A DNA stretch of 16,472 bases from SURF-32 sp964648365 (lineage in GTDB: Bacteria > Planctomycetota > Phycisphaerae > UBA1845), in assembly GCA_964648365.1 (NCBI GenBank), contig CAZYLK010000143.1, forward strand, positions 1 through 16,472, written 5' to 3'. A model generated the notes under the pieces. That model had not been told where the DNA came from. It did not search any database and worked only from the letters and a program-made list of their open reading frames with translations. How positions within the stretch are numbered: position 1 is the stretch's first letter; each line of letters opens with the position of its first letter. Below are positions 5,908-13,343 of this stretch, one piece after another. The translations under genes were made by a program, and so were the position numbers.

Positions 5908-7569
5908 ATGAACGACTGCGGAGGAAAGTTCCTGGTTGCGTCGAAGATCGCGGCCCCGTCGACAGACGACGCCCGCGCGCGACACAGGGCCGTGCTGCGA
6001 TCGGGCGGCGAGGCGTGGCGGGTGTGGGTCGCGTTCGCCGTGCTGGCGACGTCGACGGCCGCGGCTGAGCTTCGCGTTCCGTCGCAGTATCCAACAATCC
6101 TGGCCGCCATCGAGGCCGCGGACCACGGCGATCGGATCGTGGTCGCGGCCGGCAGCTACGCCGAAGCGCTCGATACGCTTGGCAAGCGGCTGTCGATCGT
6201 GGCCACCGACGGGCCGGACGCGACGATGCTGGACGGCGCGGGGCTGGGCGTAAGCATCGTTACGGCAACTCGGGGGGAGACGCTCGAGACGACGATCGAA
6301 GGGTTCACCCTTCGCGGCGGGCGCGGGACGCACACGGCCAATTGCGTGGCCGTCGGCGGAACGGGCGGGGCGGTGCTGCTCCGCGACAGTTCGATGACGT
6401 TCCGAGGGTGTGTCTTCGAGCGCAACGGCGTCGGCGACGGTTATTACATCGTGTGCGGCGGCGCGATCTACGTGCAATCGGGAAGTCTGACGCTGGAGGA
6501 CTGCTCCTTCATCGAGAACGGCGGGTTCGTGAGCAATCCCGAGGAAAACGCCAAGTACGGAGGCGCGATCTTCATCTGTGGCCAGGGCGACCTGACGATT
6601 GCGCGTTGCGAGTTCGACACCAACGGGCCCAGTTCTCACGGCGGCGGTATCTATCTGTCGCGCGGCGCCGGCATGACGCTGCACGATTCGAACTTCACCG
6701 GCCACCGGGCGTCCCACGGCGGCGCCGTCCGCGCCAGCGCCAGGGGTGGGAAGGTCGTCGAGATCGCACGCTGCAGCTTTCGCGAAGGCGTCTCATCCTT
6801 CGGCGGCGGCGTCAATCTCGATGTCGGTGAGGGGAGCGGCGGCTACGTCCTCGATTCCGTGTTTGCCGACAATGAGGCCGGCTTCGGCGGCGGCCTGATG
6901 GGAATCGTCAGCGATGCGAGCGTGTTCGAAGTCTCGGGGTGCAGCTTCAACGGCAACGTGGCCCACCAGTGCTGCAACACGGGCGCGTATCACACCGCGT
7001 GCTGGCGCGACGGCATTGAAAACGGTCTGTTCTTCGGCGGCGGGGCGGACTTGCGCAGCCTCGATCCGACCGGGAGGATCGCGCTGAGCAACTCGGTCTT
7101 CAGCGGCAACTCGGCCGTGCGCGGCGGGGGGTTGCACCTGGCGCCGTGCAACGGCGGCCCGATCGAGATGACCGGCTGCACCGTGGCCGACAACACCGCC
7201 GGTGGGGGGCTGCACATGCGGGCGGGCATCACCGGCTCGATCGACGTGTCAAACTCCATCATCTGGGGCAACGAGGGCGACGAAATCGTCGTCGAGAAGG
7301 ATAACAACACCGACGTGGCCGTCCGATTCAGCGACGTGGAAGGCGGCTACGCCGGCAAGAAGAACCTCGATGCCGATCCGCTGTTCGTGTCCGGGCGGCG
7401 GGGCGATTATTACCTCAGCCAGATCGCGTCAGGGCAGGAGTCGGACAGCCCATGCGTCGATCGGGGCAAGGGCAAGGCGCGAAAGCTCGGTCTCAAGAAG
7501 GCGACCACGCGGACGGACGGCGGCAAGGATAAGAAGAAGGTGGATTTGGGCGTGCATTTTGCGCGGTGA
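5908..7569 (+). CDS. Secreted right-handed parallel beta-helix protein
   Basis: Protein of 553 residues. A late signal peptide (VWVAFAVLATSTAAA, about residues 39-53) is followed by ELRVPSQYPTILAAIEAA, the standard opening of planctomycete 'pectate-lyase-like' beta-helix proteins. The body is a run of coils with the pattern G-G-G/A-h-x(5-9)-h-x-x-C/S-x-F-x-x-N, for example SMTFRGCVFERNG, LTLEDCSFIENGG, LTIARCEFDTNGP and IEMTGCTVADNTAG. It closes with a conserved end: LDADPLFVSGRRGDYYLSQ, then SPCVDRG, TRTDGG and VDLGVHF. Such proteins are extracellular or surface-located; some bind or cleave polysaccharide, but no catalytic set is evident here. There is no dockerin, PEP-CTERM or LPXTG anchor at the C-terminus, which is Lys-rich instead. 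Confidence 0.85.
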   Translation: MNDCGGKFLVASKIAAPSTDDARARHRAVLRSGGEAWRVWVAFAVLATSTAAAELRVPSQYPTILAAIEAADHGDRIVVAAGSYAEALDTLGKRLSIVATDGPDATMLDGAGLGVSIVTATRGETLETTIEGFTLRGGRGTHTANCVAVGGTGGAVLLRDSSMTFRGCVFERNGVGDGYYIVCGGAIYVQSGSLTLEDCSFIENGGFVSNPEENAKYGGAIFICGQGDLTIARCEFDTNGPSSHGGGIYLSRGAGMTLHDSNFTGHRASHGGAVRASARGGKVVEIARCSFREGVSSFGGGVNLDVGEGSGGYVLDSVFADNEAGFGGGLMGIVSDASVFEVSGCSFNGNVAHQCCNTGAYHTACWRDGIENGLFFGGGADLRSLDPTGRIALSNSVFSGNSAVRGGGLHLAPCNGGPIEMTGCTVADNTAGGGLHMRAGITGSIDVSNSIIWGNEGDEIVVEKDNNTDVAVRFSDVEGGYAGKKNLDADPLFVSGRRGDYYLSQIASGQESDSPCVDRGKGKARKLGLKKATTRTDGGKDKKKVDLGVHFAR

Positions 7570-7579
7570 CGCGGGAAGA

Positions 7580-7650
7580 GCCCTGAATCCCGACACTTCA
7601 GGGCGAGCGCCCGACCTCGCTTTCGGAGCCCCGGCATTCAAGCCGGGGTT
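7580..7650. terminator. Two hairpins between convergent genes
   Basis: GCCCTGAA (7580-7587) pairs perfectly with TTCAGGGC (7597-7604) around a 9-nt loop. AGCCCCGGC (7627-7635) pairs with GCCGGGGTT (7642-7650), one G-T wobble, around a 6-nt loop. The first lies 10 nt after the beta-helix stop. The second lies about 84 nt beyond the stop of the minus-strand transporter. Neither has a clear T-tract, so bidirectional termination is likely but not certain. The second may belong to a dispersed repeat, as near-identical 'ccccggcttgaatgccgggg' phrases are familiar from planctomycete genomes (from memory). Confidence 0.5.
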
Positions 7651-7733
7651 AGGCGATTCCCCTCCGTCGGATGCAGGATGCGGAGTGCTCGAGTTTCTGC
7701 GCCGCCCAGCGCCGCGCGGCGACCGACAACGGG

Positions 7734-8180
7734 CTACTCGCCGAGCGGCAATGGTGTTGCGACCGTGCTCGAACCGAGAGCTGCGTCCTTCGGCTCCGGC
7801 GGCGTGAGCGCTGCAACAGTGATGACGCCCGCCAGGATCAGCGTGACGCCGATCCACTGGCCGATGGACAGGCGGTCGTGGAAATAGACGTAGGCAATGA
7901 CCGCGATAATGGCATATCCGCCGCCGACCATGATGGGATAGGCGATGGAGATCTTCAGCGTCGGGCTTTGCAGCGCGAACATGTAGCAGGCGGCGTTGAG
8001 ACCGAAGCAGGTCAGGCCGATGACCAGGACCGGGTTGCTCAGTACGGCCAGCACGGCGCCGAGCGGACCATCCTTCATGACGCCGCCGCGCTCGGCGATG
8101 CCGGCCATGCCGGCCTTCATCATGAGGTTGGCGGCGGCGTTGAACGTGAGGGCACAGGCGAGAGCGATAAAGTATTTCAT
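7734..8180 (-). CDS. SMR/EamA-type four-helix transporter
   Basis: Protein of 148 residues with four membrane helices: YFIALACALTFNAAANLMM, VLVIGLTCFGLNAACYMFAL, IAYPIMVGGGYAIIAVIAYV and WIGVTLILAGVITVAAL. The pattern I-S-I-A-Y-P-I-x-x-G-G-G-Y and F-H-D-R-L-S-I-G-Q-W-I-G places it in the drug/metabolite transporter superfamily. The membrane-embedded Glu of EmrE-type drug pumps is absent from helix 1 (Asn/Ala there), which is more like the ArnE/ArnF lipid-sugar flippases than a multidrug exporter. ATG at 8180 was preferred because it opens directly into helix 1; the in-frame start 11 codons upstream has no better signal. The hydrophilic 22-residue tail is unusual. It is the last gene of a minus-strand run that begins with a UbiA-family enzyme. 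Confidence 0.75.
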   Translation of the reverse strand: MKYFIALACALTFNAAANLMMKAGMAGIAERGGVMKDGPLGAVLAVLSNPVLVIGLTCFGLNAACYMFALQSPTLKISIAYPIMVGGGYAIIAVIAYVYFHDRLSIGQWIGVTLILAGVITVAALTPPEPKDAALGSSTVATPLPLGE

Positions 8181-8262
8181 GGCAATTGCTGGGAATCGAA
8201 GGCGGCGAAACACAATGAAAACGGTTCAGCCTGCGCGGGGGGACGCAGGGCGTCGCCTGCCC

Positions 8263-8287
8263 CACGGCCTGCCTTCGGCAGACCGTG
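8263..8287 (-). terminator. Imperfect hairpin after the DUF362 gene
   Basis: CACGG (8263-8267) pairs with CCGTG (8283-8287) and CTGCC (8269-8273) with GGCAG (8277-8281), separated by one C-A mismatch and closed by a 3-nt loop. It lies 37 nt past the DUF362 stop and before the transporter gene. No T-tract follows on the minus strand, so it may only attenuate. Confidence 0.4.
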
Positions 8288-8323
8288 CCACCCCCTCGGA
8301 CACGCGGGGCGGTTCGTCGACCG

Positions 8324-9619
8324 TCAGGCCGGTGTTTGGGATGCGCGCGTCCGCCGCGCGACGCGCCTCATGCTGATCTCCGGGGCTTCCTTGATGCACG
8401 TCCACAGAATGCCGCAGGCCATGCCGAACAGCTTCATCGAGCCGCGGACGATCCCGCCCGGCGCTTCGCCGACGTTTTCATAGCCGGTCGCGGTGGGGCG
8501 GATGTCATTCCAGTTGTGGAACAGGCGACCCCACTTGCTGCGGAGCACTTCCTGCACCCGGCTGCGGCCGCGGAACGGGTACCAGAACGAATCGTGATAG
8601 ATCACGCTGGCGATGTACGCCCACGGCGCCAGCCAGGTCTTCAGCGACCATTCGATCGGCTTTTTCAACGGCCCCCAGTAAATCAGGTGCTGCATCTTCG
8701 ACGCAAAGGTCATCTTCTTGAACGGGCCGACGAAGTGCCAGTTTTCCTTCGCCGGCTCGACGTCGCCGACGACTTCGATCTCGCGCGGATCGCCGCAGCC
8801 GAGGCCCTTCTCATGGGCCAGCCGCACGAACTTCAGATCTTTGAGCGGATCGAAGCCCATGAGCTTGGCGGCCATGGCGTCGATCGCGACCTGGTCGCTG
8901 GATGCCAGCAGCACGTTCTTAACGTGCGGGATCATACAGCGCGGTCCGGGTCCGTCGCCGGCGAAGGTGCCGTCCATAACGGCGAACAAACCCTTGTGGA
9001 TTTTCTTCTGGATCATCAGCAGGTCCACGAGCGTTTCGTGGATGACCGGGTGCGTCCAGTGGCGATGCTCGTTGAGCAGGCCGCCGAAGGCGTTCTTCAT
9101 CGCGCCGGTCGTCGTGGTGAAGACGTGCGTCTTGACCGTCGGCAGGTGGATGATGTTCTCGCCGATGAACCGCTTGGGGATGCTGAAACCCTTGGGGTAG
9201 ACCTCGTTGAGGCAGATAAACTCGTTGGCCAGATCGCCGACCGCGTCGCGGACGTTGATCCACTCCTGCCCGCCTTCGTACAGGTGGATGTTGCGCAGGC
9301 CGTGGGCTTCGATCACGTCGACCTGCTTGTTCTCCCGCTCGCCGAGGTGGGCGTCGATGACGACGGTGCGGTTGTGACAGGCGTGGATGAGGTTCGGATC
9401 GTATCCGTCTTCCTTCATCGCGCGGATCACGCCCTCAAGCTGCCACGGCGTCGTCGACGCGGCCGGGTAAAAGAAGTGCCAGCTTATGTTGACCTTCAGG
9501 GCCGTGTCGGCGGATTTGTCGACGATGTCCTGGTAGCCGGCGAGGCGCATGACGCGGGCGTAGTCGGCGAGGACGGTTTCGGGGGTGGTTTTGACGATGG
9601 CAACAGTCGAGCTTGTCAT
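8324..9619 (-). CDS. DUF362 domain-containing protein
   Basis: Protein of 431 residues. Family features seen include KVNISWHFFYPAASTTPW (the usual 'h-K-x-N-h ... T-T-x-P' opening, about residues 42-60), GENIIHLPTVKTHVFTTTTG, and GAMKNAFGGLLNEHRHWTH, matching the family's 'h-K-N-x-h-G ... H' segment. It continues with FAVMDGTFAGDGPGP and a stretch with conserved Asp/Ala (SSDQVAIDAMAAKLMG). The biochemical role of DUF362 is not settled; many relatives carry ferredoxin-like CxxCxxC motifs, which are absent here. The C-terminal 130 residues are Trp/Tyr-rich and may pack on the membrane. ATG at 9619 is 6 nt from the stop of the upstream aspartic protease gene, so the two may be co-transcribed, though no strong Shine-Dalgarno is visible. 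Confidence 0.8.
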   Translation of the reverse strand: MTSSTVAIVKTTPETVLADYARVMRLAGYQDIVDKSADTALKVNISWHFFYPAASTTPWQLEGVIRAMKEDGYDPNLIHACHNRTVVIDAHLGERENKQVDVIEAHGLRNIHLYEGGQEWINVRDAVGDLANEFICLNEVYPKGFSIPKRFIGENIIHLPTVKTHVFTTTTGAMKNAFGGLLNEHRHWTHPVIHETLVDLLMIQKKIHKGLFAVMDGTFAGDGPGPRCMIPHVKNVLLASSDQVAIDAMAAKLMGFDPLKDLKFVRLAHEKGLGCGDPREIEVVGDVEPAKENWHFVGPFKKMTFASKMQHLIYWGPLKKPIEWSLKTWLAPWAYIASVIYHDSFWYPFRGRSRVQEVLRSKWGRLFHNWNDIRPTATGYENVGEAPGGIVRGSMKLFGMACGILWTCIKEAPEISMRRVARRTRASQTPA

Positions 9620-9625
9620 GACAGG

Positions 9626-10756
9626 TCAGCTTAAGTTCTGTTGAGTATCTTCGAGGAATTCATGAATGTAGTTGGGCCGTATCATCGTCGATGACACGAG
9701 TCGAAGCATCCGGCAATAAAAGTGACACATCATCACCAGCATTACCTGGTTCTCGAACCCGGGGAAGCGTGTGGCGGGCTGACACAGATACGGGTCACCG
9801 TGAATCCAGCCGCTGCCGAGTTTGTACCAAAAGACATACTCGTCGTCCCTTCCCAGCTTCTTGGCGAGATCCCGCAGCGACATGCAATACCAGCTATCCC
9901 AAGTGTCGCTGCCCTTGCCTCGTGAGTACTGCCCGGATACCGCGCGGTATTCCGACTCATTTCTCGCTTCGCCGGCCGCGCGTAGCGGTGAGTCGGCCAG
10001 GAACGAGGATATTGGACCGGTCCCCTTTACGACTTCCCTCGCCCAGCGGTGCCGGGTCACTTTCGCGAAATCAAGATAGAGCTTCCCGAGCCTTGACGGA
10101 TCCGTCATCAAGTACTCTAGTTGTAGCGCCAGTTCGAATAGTGAACGCACGATCAACGGCGTCTCGTATCCGGCATGATTCCTCATCAATGCGGCACCCG
10201 CCGCAACGACCTGCTCGGCGCGCCGCGTGAGCAGTCCGGCGGCCTCATGGCCGGGCGGTGGAATCTCCGCATCACGCCATCGGTCCCTGATGACATAGTT
10301 GGACGTGTCCATGAGTAGATCCCAAACTCTCCGCTGGTTGGGCGACAGCCATGGGACTCTGATCCACGTTGCCTGGAGAGTGCCGTCGAAATCGAGTTGA
10401 ATTCGGTCGAGTACCCCTTCGCGTCCCAGCAGGTTTGGAACGTCTTCGGTCTCGGCAATCGCGAACGGGACGCACATCGTCAGTTTCTCGTCAAACCAGA
10501 CATCCACGTCGTGTACGTACGCCTTCACGCCGCCGCCGCCGACACCGCCGAGTTCAACTGGGCGCCCCGCGTCGGGTATCAGTCCCAGCACACCGGCCAT
10601 GGACTTACGCAGCAGAGAGACGACGGCGCCGGTATCGATCTGGAGGATCAAGGCCTGGCGTCGTTTCGACGCATCCAGAACCTCGATTTGTGCGTAAGGA
10701 ATCCACGACTCCCCGAAGTACCTGGTCCTACGCCGTTTCCACTTCTGGAGCGCCAT
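9626..10756 (-). CDS. Retropepsin-like aspartic protease fused to a DUF5677-like domain
   Basis: Residues 18-125 form a single-domain (retroviral-type) aspartic protease. The catalytic motif is LILQIDTGAVVSLL (D41-T42-G43-A44), a Gly-rich flap is GGVGGGG (70-76), and the second hydrophobic-Gly motif is NLLGREGVLDRIQLDFDG (108-125). Such enzymes act as dimers. Residues about 135-376 are helical and resemble DUF5677, with PLIVRSLFELALQLEYLM, then YKLGSGWIHGDP near the end; the function of that domain is unknown. The start ATG 10756 lies inside the upstream DUF5678-like gene (29-nt overlap) and has no Shine-Dalgarno, implying translational coupling. The protease assignment is firm on motifs, the second domain less so. 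Codon use is a little less GC-rich than in neighbours, which would fit acquisition. Confidence 0.75.
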   Translation of the reverse strand: MALQKWKRRRTRYFGESWIPYAQIEVLDASKRRQALILQIDTGAVVSLLRKSMAGVLGLIPDAGRPVELGGVGGGGVKAYVHDVDVWFDEKLTMCVPFAIAETEDVPNLLGREGVLDRIQLDFDGTLQATWIRVPWLSPNQRRVWDLLMDTSNYVIRDRWRDAEIPPPGHEAAGLLTRRAEQVVAAGAALMRNHAGYETPLIVRSLFELALQLEYLMTDPSRLGKLYLDFAKVTRHRWAREVVKGTGPISSFLADSPLRAAGEARNESEYRAVSGQYSRGKGSDTWDSWYCMSLRDLAKKLGRDDEYVFWYKLGSGWIHGDPYLCQPATRFPGFENQVMLVMMCHFYCRMLRLVSSTMIRPNYIHEFLEDTQQNLS

Positions 10757-10955
10757 AGATTACGTCCGCGCTGCGATCGATCGCTTCGAGGACGAACGGC
10801 CCCTCGCCCTTCTCCCGTGCCTGCTCGCAAGCCTCGGTAGCGGTATCCCCCGAGCCGACGATCTCACCATCCCGCACGGCGACCCACTTGCCGGCGTAGC
10901 GTTCGCCGACTTCCTCGCTGTGCTCGATCAGCCACGCAAAGTCCTTGTCGTTCAT
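10728..10955 (-). CDS. Small DUF5678-like protein
   Basis: Protein of 75 residues. The pattern is F-A-W-L-I-E-H-S-E-E-V, then Y-A-G-K-W-V-A-V-R-D-G-E-I-V-G-S-G-D-T, then an acidic helix (ATEACEQAREKGEG) and a final strand (FVLEAI). This is the DUF5678 layout, 'W-h-x-x-(H/N) ... Y-x-G-x-W-V-A-h-x-(D/N)-x-x-h-h-A-x-G'. Function is unknown. Small proteins of this kind commonly stand just upstream of retropepsin-like genes in bacteria and archaea (from memory), as here, where the protease start overlaps its last 29 nt. It may be the protease's regulator or substrate. No clear Shine-Dalgarno precedes ATG 10955. Confidence 0.72.
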   Translation of the reverse strand: MNDKDFAWLIEHSEEVGERYAGKWVAVRDGEIVGSGDTATEACEQAREKGEGPFVLEAIDRSADVIYGAPEVETA

Positions 10956-11090
10956 GAGCCGGCTCTGTTCGGCGAACCTGGATTCATCCCGCCGTGCGCG
11001 GCTTGCGGCAACGCGATCGGCGTCGTGATTTTAGCCGGCAAACCGCTGCCGGCCAACCCGTTGCGGTCGATGCGCGCCTGAAGCCGCGCG

Positions 11091-12053
11091 TCAGAATCCC
11101 AACATCCGTCGAATCGGCCCCTCATACGCAATCACCAGCGCCGCTGCCCCCCACAGCACAATCGATATCCGCATCCCCGTGTCCTTCAGGATGATCGCCG
11201 TCGGACCGCTGTAGGCGCCGGTCTCGGTCAGCATCGCGTAGCGGAACACGCCATACACCACGATTGGCAGCGTGTAGAACAGCAGATCCTTGCGGAACGG
11301 CGACGCATGCGTCTTATCCAGCGTGTACAGCAGAAACGCCAGGATGGCGATGCCGGCCGACACGCTGATCAGGTGGTTGAGCAAGTCCGGCGTATACCTC
11401 AGCAGAATCTTGCGGTGCTTTCCGGCATCCTCGGCGTTGCCGATCATGGTGATCTCGCAGCGCCGCTTGCCGAACCCCATGAACAGGCACAGCGTGAACA
11501 TGCACGCCACCAGCCACTGCGACGTCGGCACATCGACGGCCGCCGACCCCGCCCACGCCCGCAGGACGAACCCGGTGGCGATAATAATCACGTCCAGCAG
11601 AATCCGCTGCTTCAGCGCCAGCGAGTAGGCGAGCGTCATGACGAAGTAGGTCGCGACGATGGCGGTGACGAACGGGTTGACGCTGACCCACGCGATCAGC
11701 AGCGACAGGGACAGCAGCGTGACGGCCAGGAACGTGGCGGCCGTCGGAGAGATGGCCCCCCGGGCGATCGGCCTCATGCACTTGGTCGGATGCTTGGCGT
11801 CGGCCTTGCGGTCGAGCGTGTCGTTGATGCAGTAGGTCGCGCTGGCCGCCAGGCAGAACGCCAGGAACGTGTACGACGCATGGGCGAACGCGGCCGGATC
11901 GAGAATTTTCAGCGCCGCGGCCGGTCCGGCGAAGACGACGACGTTTTTGACCCACTGCGACGGCCGCAGCAGTTCGAGGTAATCCCCGACCTTGAACTCG
12001 TCGCCGGCGCGGCTGGGGCTTGCAGTGGACACGGTGGCTTCCTGGACGTTCAT
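11091..12053 (-). CDS. UbiA-family prenyltransferase, decaprenyl-phosphate phosphoribosyltransferase-like
   Basis: Protein of 320 residues with about eight membrane helices. Residues 25-42, YLELLRPSQWVKNVVVFA, are the signature of the DPPR-synthase branch of UbiA, which transfers 5-phosphoribose from PRPP to a polyprenyl phosphate. The first metal-binding motif is N77-D78-x-x-D81-x3-D85. A second conserved segment is LLDVIIIATGFVLRAWAG, followed by FGKRRCEI and LLRYTPDLLNHLIS, also typical of this branch. In mycobacteria the product feeds arabinan synthesis; here the pathway is unknown, and no DprE1/DprE2 partners are present in the window. ATG 12053 was chosen because the region upstream is Arg-rich and not family-like. 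Nearby minus-strand genes include an SMR-type protein that could be a lipid-sugar flippase. Confidence 0.85.
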   Translation of the reverse strand: MNVQEATVSTASPSRAGDEFKVGDYLELLRPSQWVKNVVVFAGPAAALKILDPAAFAHASYTFLAFCLAASATYCINDTLDRKADAKHPTKCMRPIARGAISPTAATFLAVTLLSLSLLIAWVSVNPFVTAIVATYFVMTLAYSLALKQRILLDVIIIATGFVLRAWAGSAAVDVPTSQWLVACMFTLCLFMGFGKRRCEITMIGNAEDAGKHRKILLRYTPDLLNHLISVSAGIAILAFLLYTLDKTHASPFRKDLLFYTLPIVVYGVFRYAMLTETGAYSGPTAIILKDTGMRISIVLWGAAALVIAYEGPIRRMLGF

Positions 12054-12424
12054 CGCGCGCGTGAATCCCGCGTGTCGCAGCGGCCGGCGCTGCCTGCGGC
12101 GTTGTCGTCGGCGTCCCGGTCCGGCCCGACGCGACCCGTCCAATCGGGCCGCCAGCGCGACTGCACGCCTCCACGAGATTCGGCCATACCGGCACGTCCC
12201 TGCAACCGGGAAGCGCCGGGGGTGGTCGCGGTGGACTGTTATCGGAGGCGTCCGCCGCGTCAACCAGTGTGGCGGGAGAAGAAGGGAGGAGACTCCCGCG
12301 CCCGGCCGCGCGTCGCGGGCGCCGCCCCAGGCCGAATTGGCGCGCCGGGGGGGAGGCGTATGATGCGGCCTGGCGGGAGCGGGACGCGCCCGGCCCCGTG
12401 TGATTCAACCCGGAATCCAAACCC
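12054..12424. other. Divergent intergenic region (UbiA-like / lipoprotein)
   Basis: These 371 GC-rich bases hold no recognisable gene. The UbiA frame remains open across part of it but encodes Arg/Pro-rich sequence unlike the family. A run of seven G lies near 12348-12354, about 70 nt before the lipoprotein start. No promoter or clear ribosome binding site could be picked out for either gene. Confidence 0.4.
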
Positions 12425-13189
12425 ATGACGACCCTGCGGCACCGTGGATTGAACCCTCCCGGCGGACTTTGGCGCCACGCGGCTGGGGCGAGCCTTGCCA
12501 TTGCGGGACTGGCTGCCGTGTCGCTGATGCCGGCGGGGTGTGCCGAGAGCGGCTTCGGCGAATCGCTGCTGGAGCCGCGGCAGAGGGTGCGATCGGCCGC
12601 GGAGCCGGACGTGCCCGCCGGCGGGATTCACGTCCCCGCGGGCACGCCGATGGCGGTCGCGGACGCGACCCGGTTTTCAACCGGCGACGCCGCATCGCAG
12701 AGCACGGCGGACAGGGCGGGCACTGCGCACGCGTCCGCCTCCCTGACGGGCATCGGCGACGGGTGGGCTGAGTTCACGCTTGGACACGTGCTGCCGGCCG
12801 GTCGATCGTCGGCGCAGAACGTCCTGGCGCGGGTGTCCGTCGAGTACACCTACGAAATGCAGGCGCCCGAGGGTTCCACGGCCGCGGCCGGGCTGACGGG
12901 CGAGGTCGCGCTGAAGGTCGTCGTCATGGACTCCCAGCGGCGGATCATCCGCAAGCAACTGCTGACCCAGGCGTCGGACGACGACGGGTCCGCGCGCTGG
13001 TCCGGACGGCAACAGGTCGAGTTTGACCTCTCCCTCGCGCCGGACCGGGCGTATCACTTCATTATCGCGGGGCGGACGCAGATGACGCGGGAGGTGCCCT
13101 CTCGCTCGGCCGAGTCGGACGCCATGCCGGCCGAGGCCGCGCTCAGCGTCTCCGCGGCGACGATCGACATTGTCCCGTCGGACCCGTAG
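12425..13189 (+). CDS. Putative lipoprotein of unknown function
   Basis: Protein of 254 residues, no family recognised. The N-terminus has a basic region followed by a hydrophobic stretch (GASLAIAGLAAVSLMPAGC). C39 lies where a lipoprotein cysteine would be, but the lipobox is imperfect (Pro at -3). Residues about 105-245 have alternating hydrophobics (WAEFTLGHV, ARVSVEYTYEM, VALKVVVMDSQRRIIRKQL, VEFDLSLAPDRAYHFIIAG), suggesting a beta-sandwich domain exposed outside the inner membrane. It is transcribed divergently from the UbiA-like gene and faces the minus-strand RHS locus. The G/C-rich third codon positions match the neighbouring real genes. No strong Shine-Dalgarno precedes ATG 12425. 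Confidence 0.65.
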   Translation: MTTLRHRGLNPPGGLWRHAAGASLAIAGLAAVSLMPAGCAESGFGESLLEPRQRVRSAAEPDVPAGGIHVPAGTPMAVADATRFSTGDAASQSTADRAGTAHASASLTGIGDGWAEFTLGHVLPAGRSSAQNVLARVSVEYTYEMQAPEGSTAAAGLTGEVALKVVVMDSQRRIIRKQLLTQASDDDGSARWSGRQQVEFDLSLAPDRAYHFIIAGRTQMTREVPSRSAESDAMPAEAALSVSAATIDIVPSDP

Positions 13190-13224
13190 ACCGCCCATCA
13201 CCCGGCGCGCGGCGGAGTACGCGC

Positions 13225-13250
13225 CAGGCGCCGGCGGGGCTGGCGCCCCG
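13225..13250. repeat. GGCGCC-rich element with hairpin, duplicated in the RHS gene
   Basis: CAGGCGCCGGCGGGGCTGGC and the five following bases (13225-13249) recur exactly at 16343-16367, where they encode the 'G-A-S-P-A-G-A-C' linker between the EF-hand loops of the RHS protein. Here the copy is non-coding. Bases 13235-13240 and 13245-13250 form a 6-bp stem with a TGGC loop, which could help end the lipoprotein transcript (stop at 13187-13189). Confidence 0.5.
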
Positions 13251-13343
13251 GGGCACGATGTTGGCCGCCCCGTCGCGGACCTCAAGCCGTGCCAGTCTTG
13301 CGACCTTAATTGAAACACCCCACTACTGACAGCTTCGGAATGG

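Noticed and set aside
5464..6717. A 417-codon minus-strand frame across the DoxX end and the beta-helix start
   Set aside because: It crosses a strong terminator hairpin and two better-supported genes, and its product shows no family features.
8285..9634. A 449-codon open frame on the plus strand opposite the DUF362 gene
   Set aside because: It is the antisense of a well-supported family protein, and its product has no recognisable motif. Long antisense frames are expected in GC-rich DNA.
11307..12428. A 373-codon plus-strand frame opposite the UbiA-like gene
   Set aside because: It is antisense to a membrane enzyme with clear NDxxD motifs; the product is Arg/Gln/Asp-rich, typical of the complement of a hydrophobic gene.
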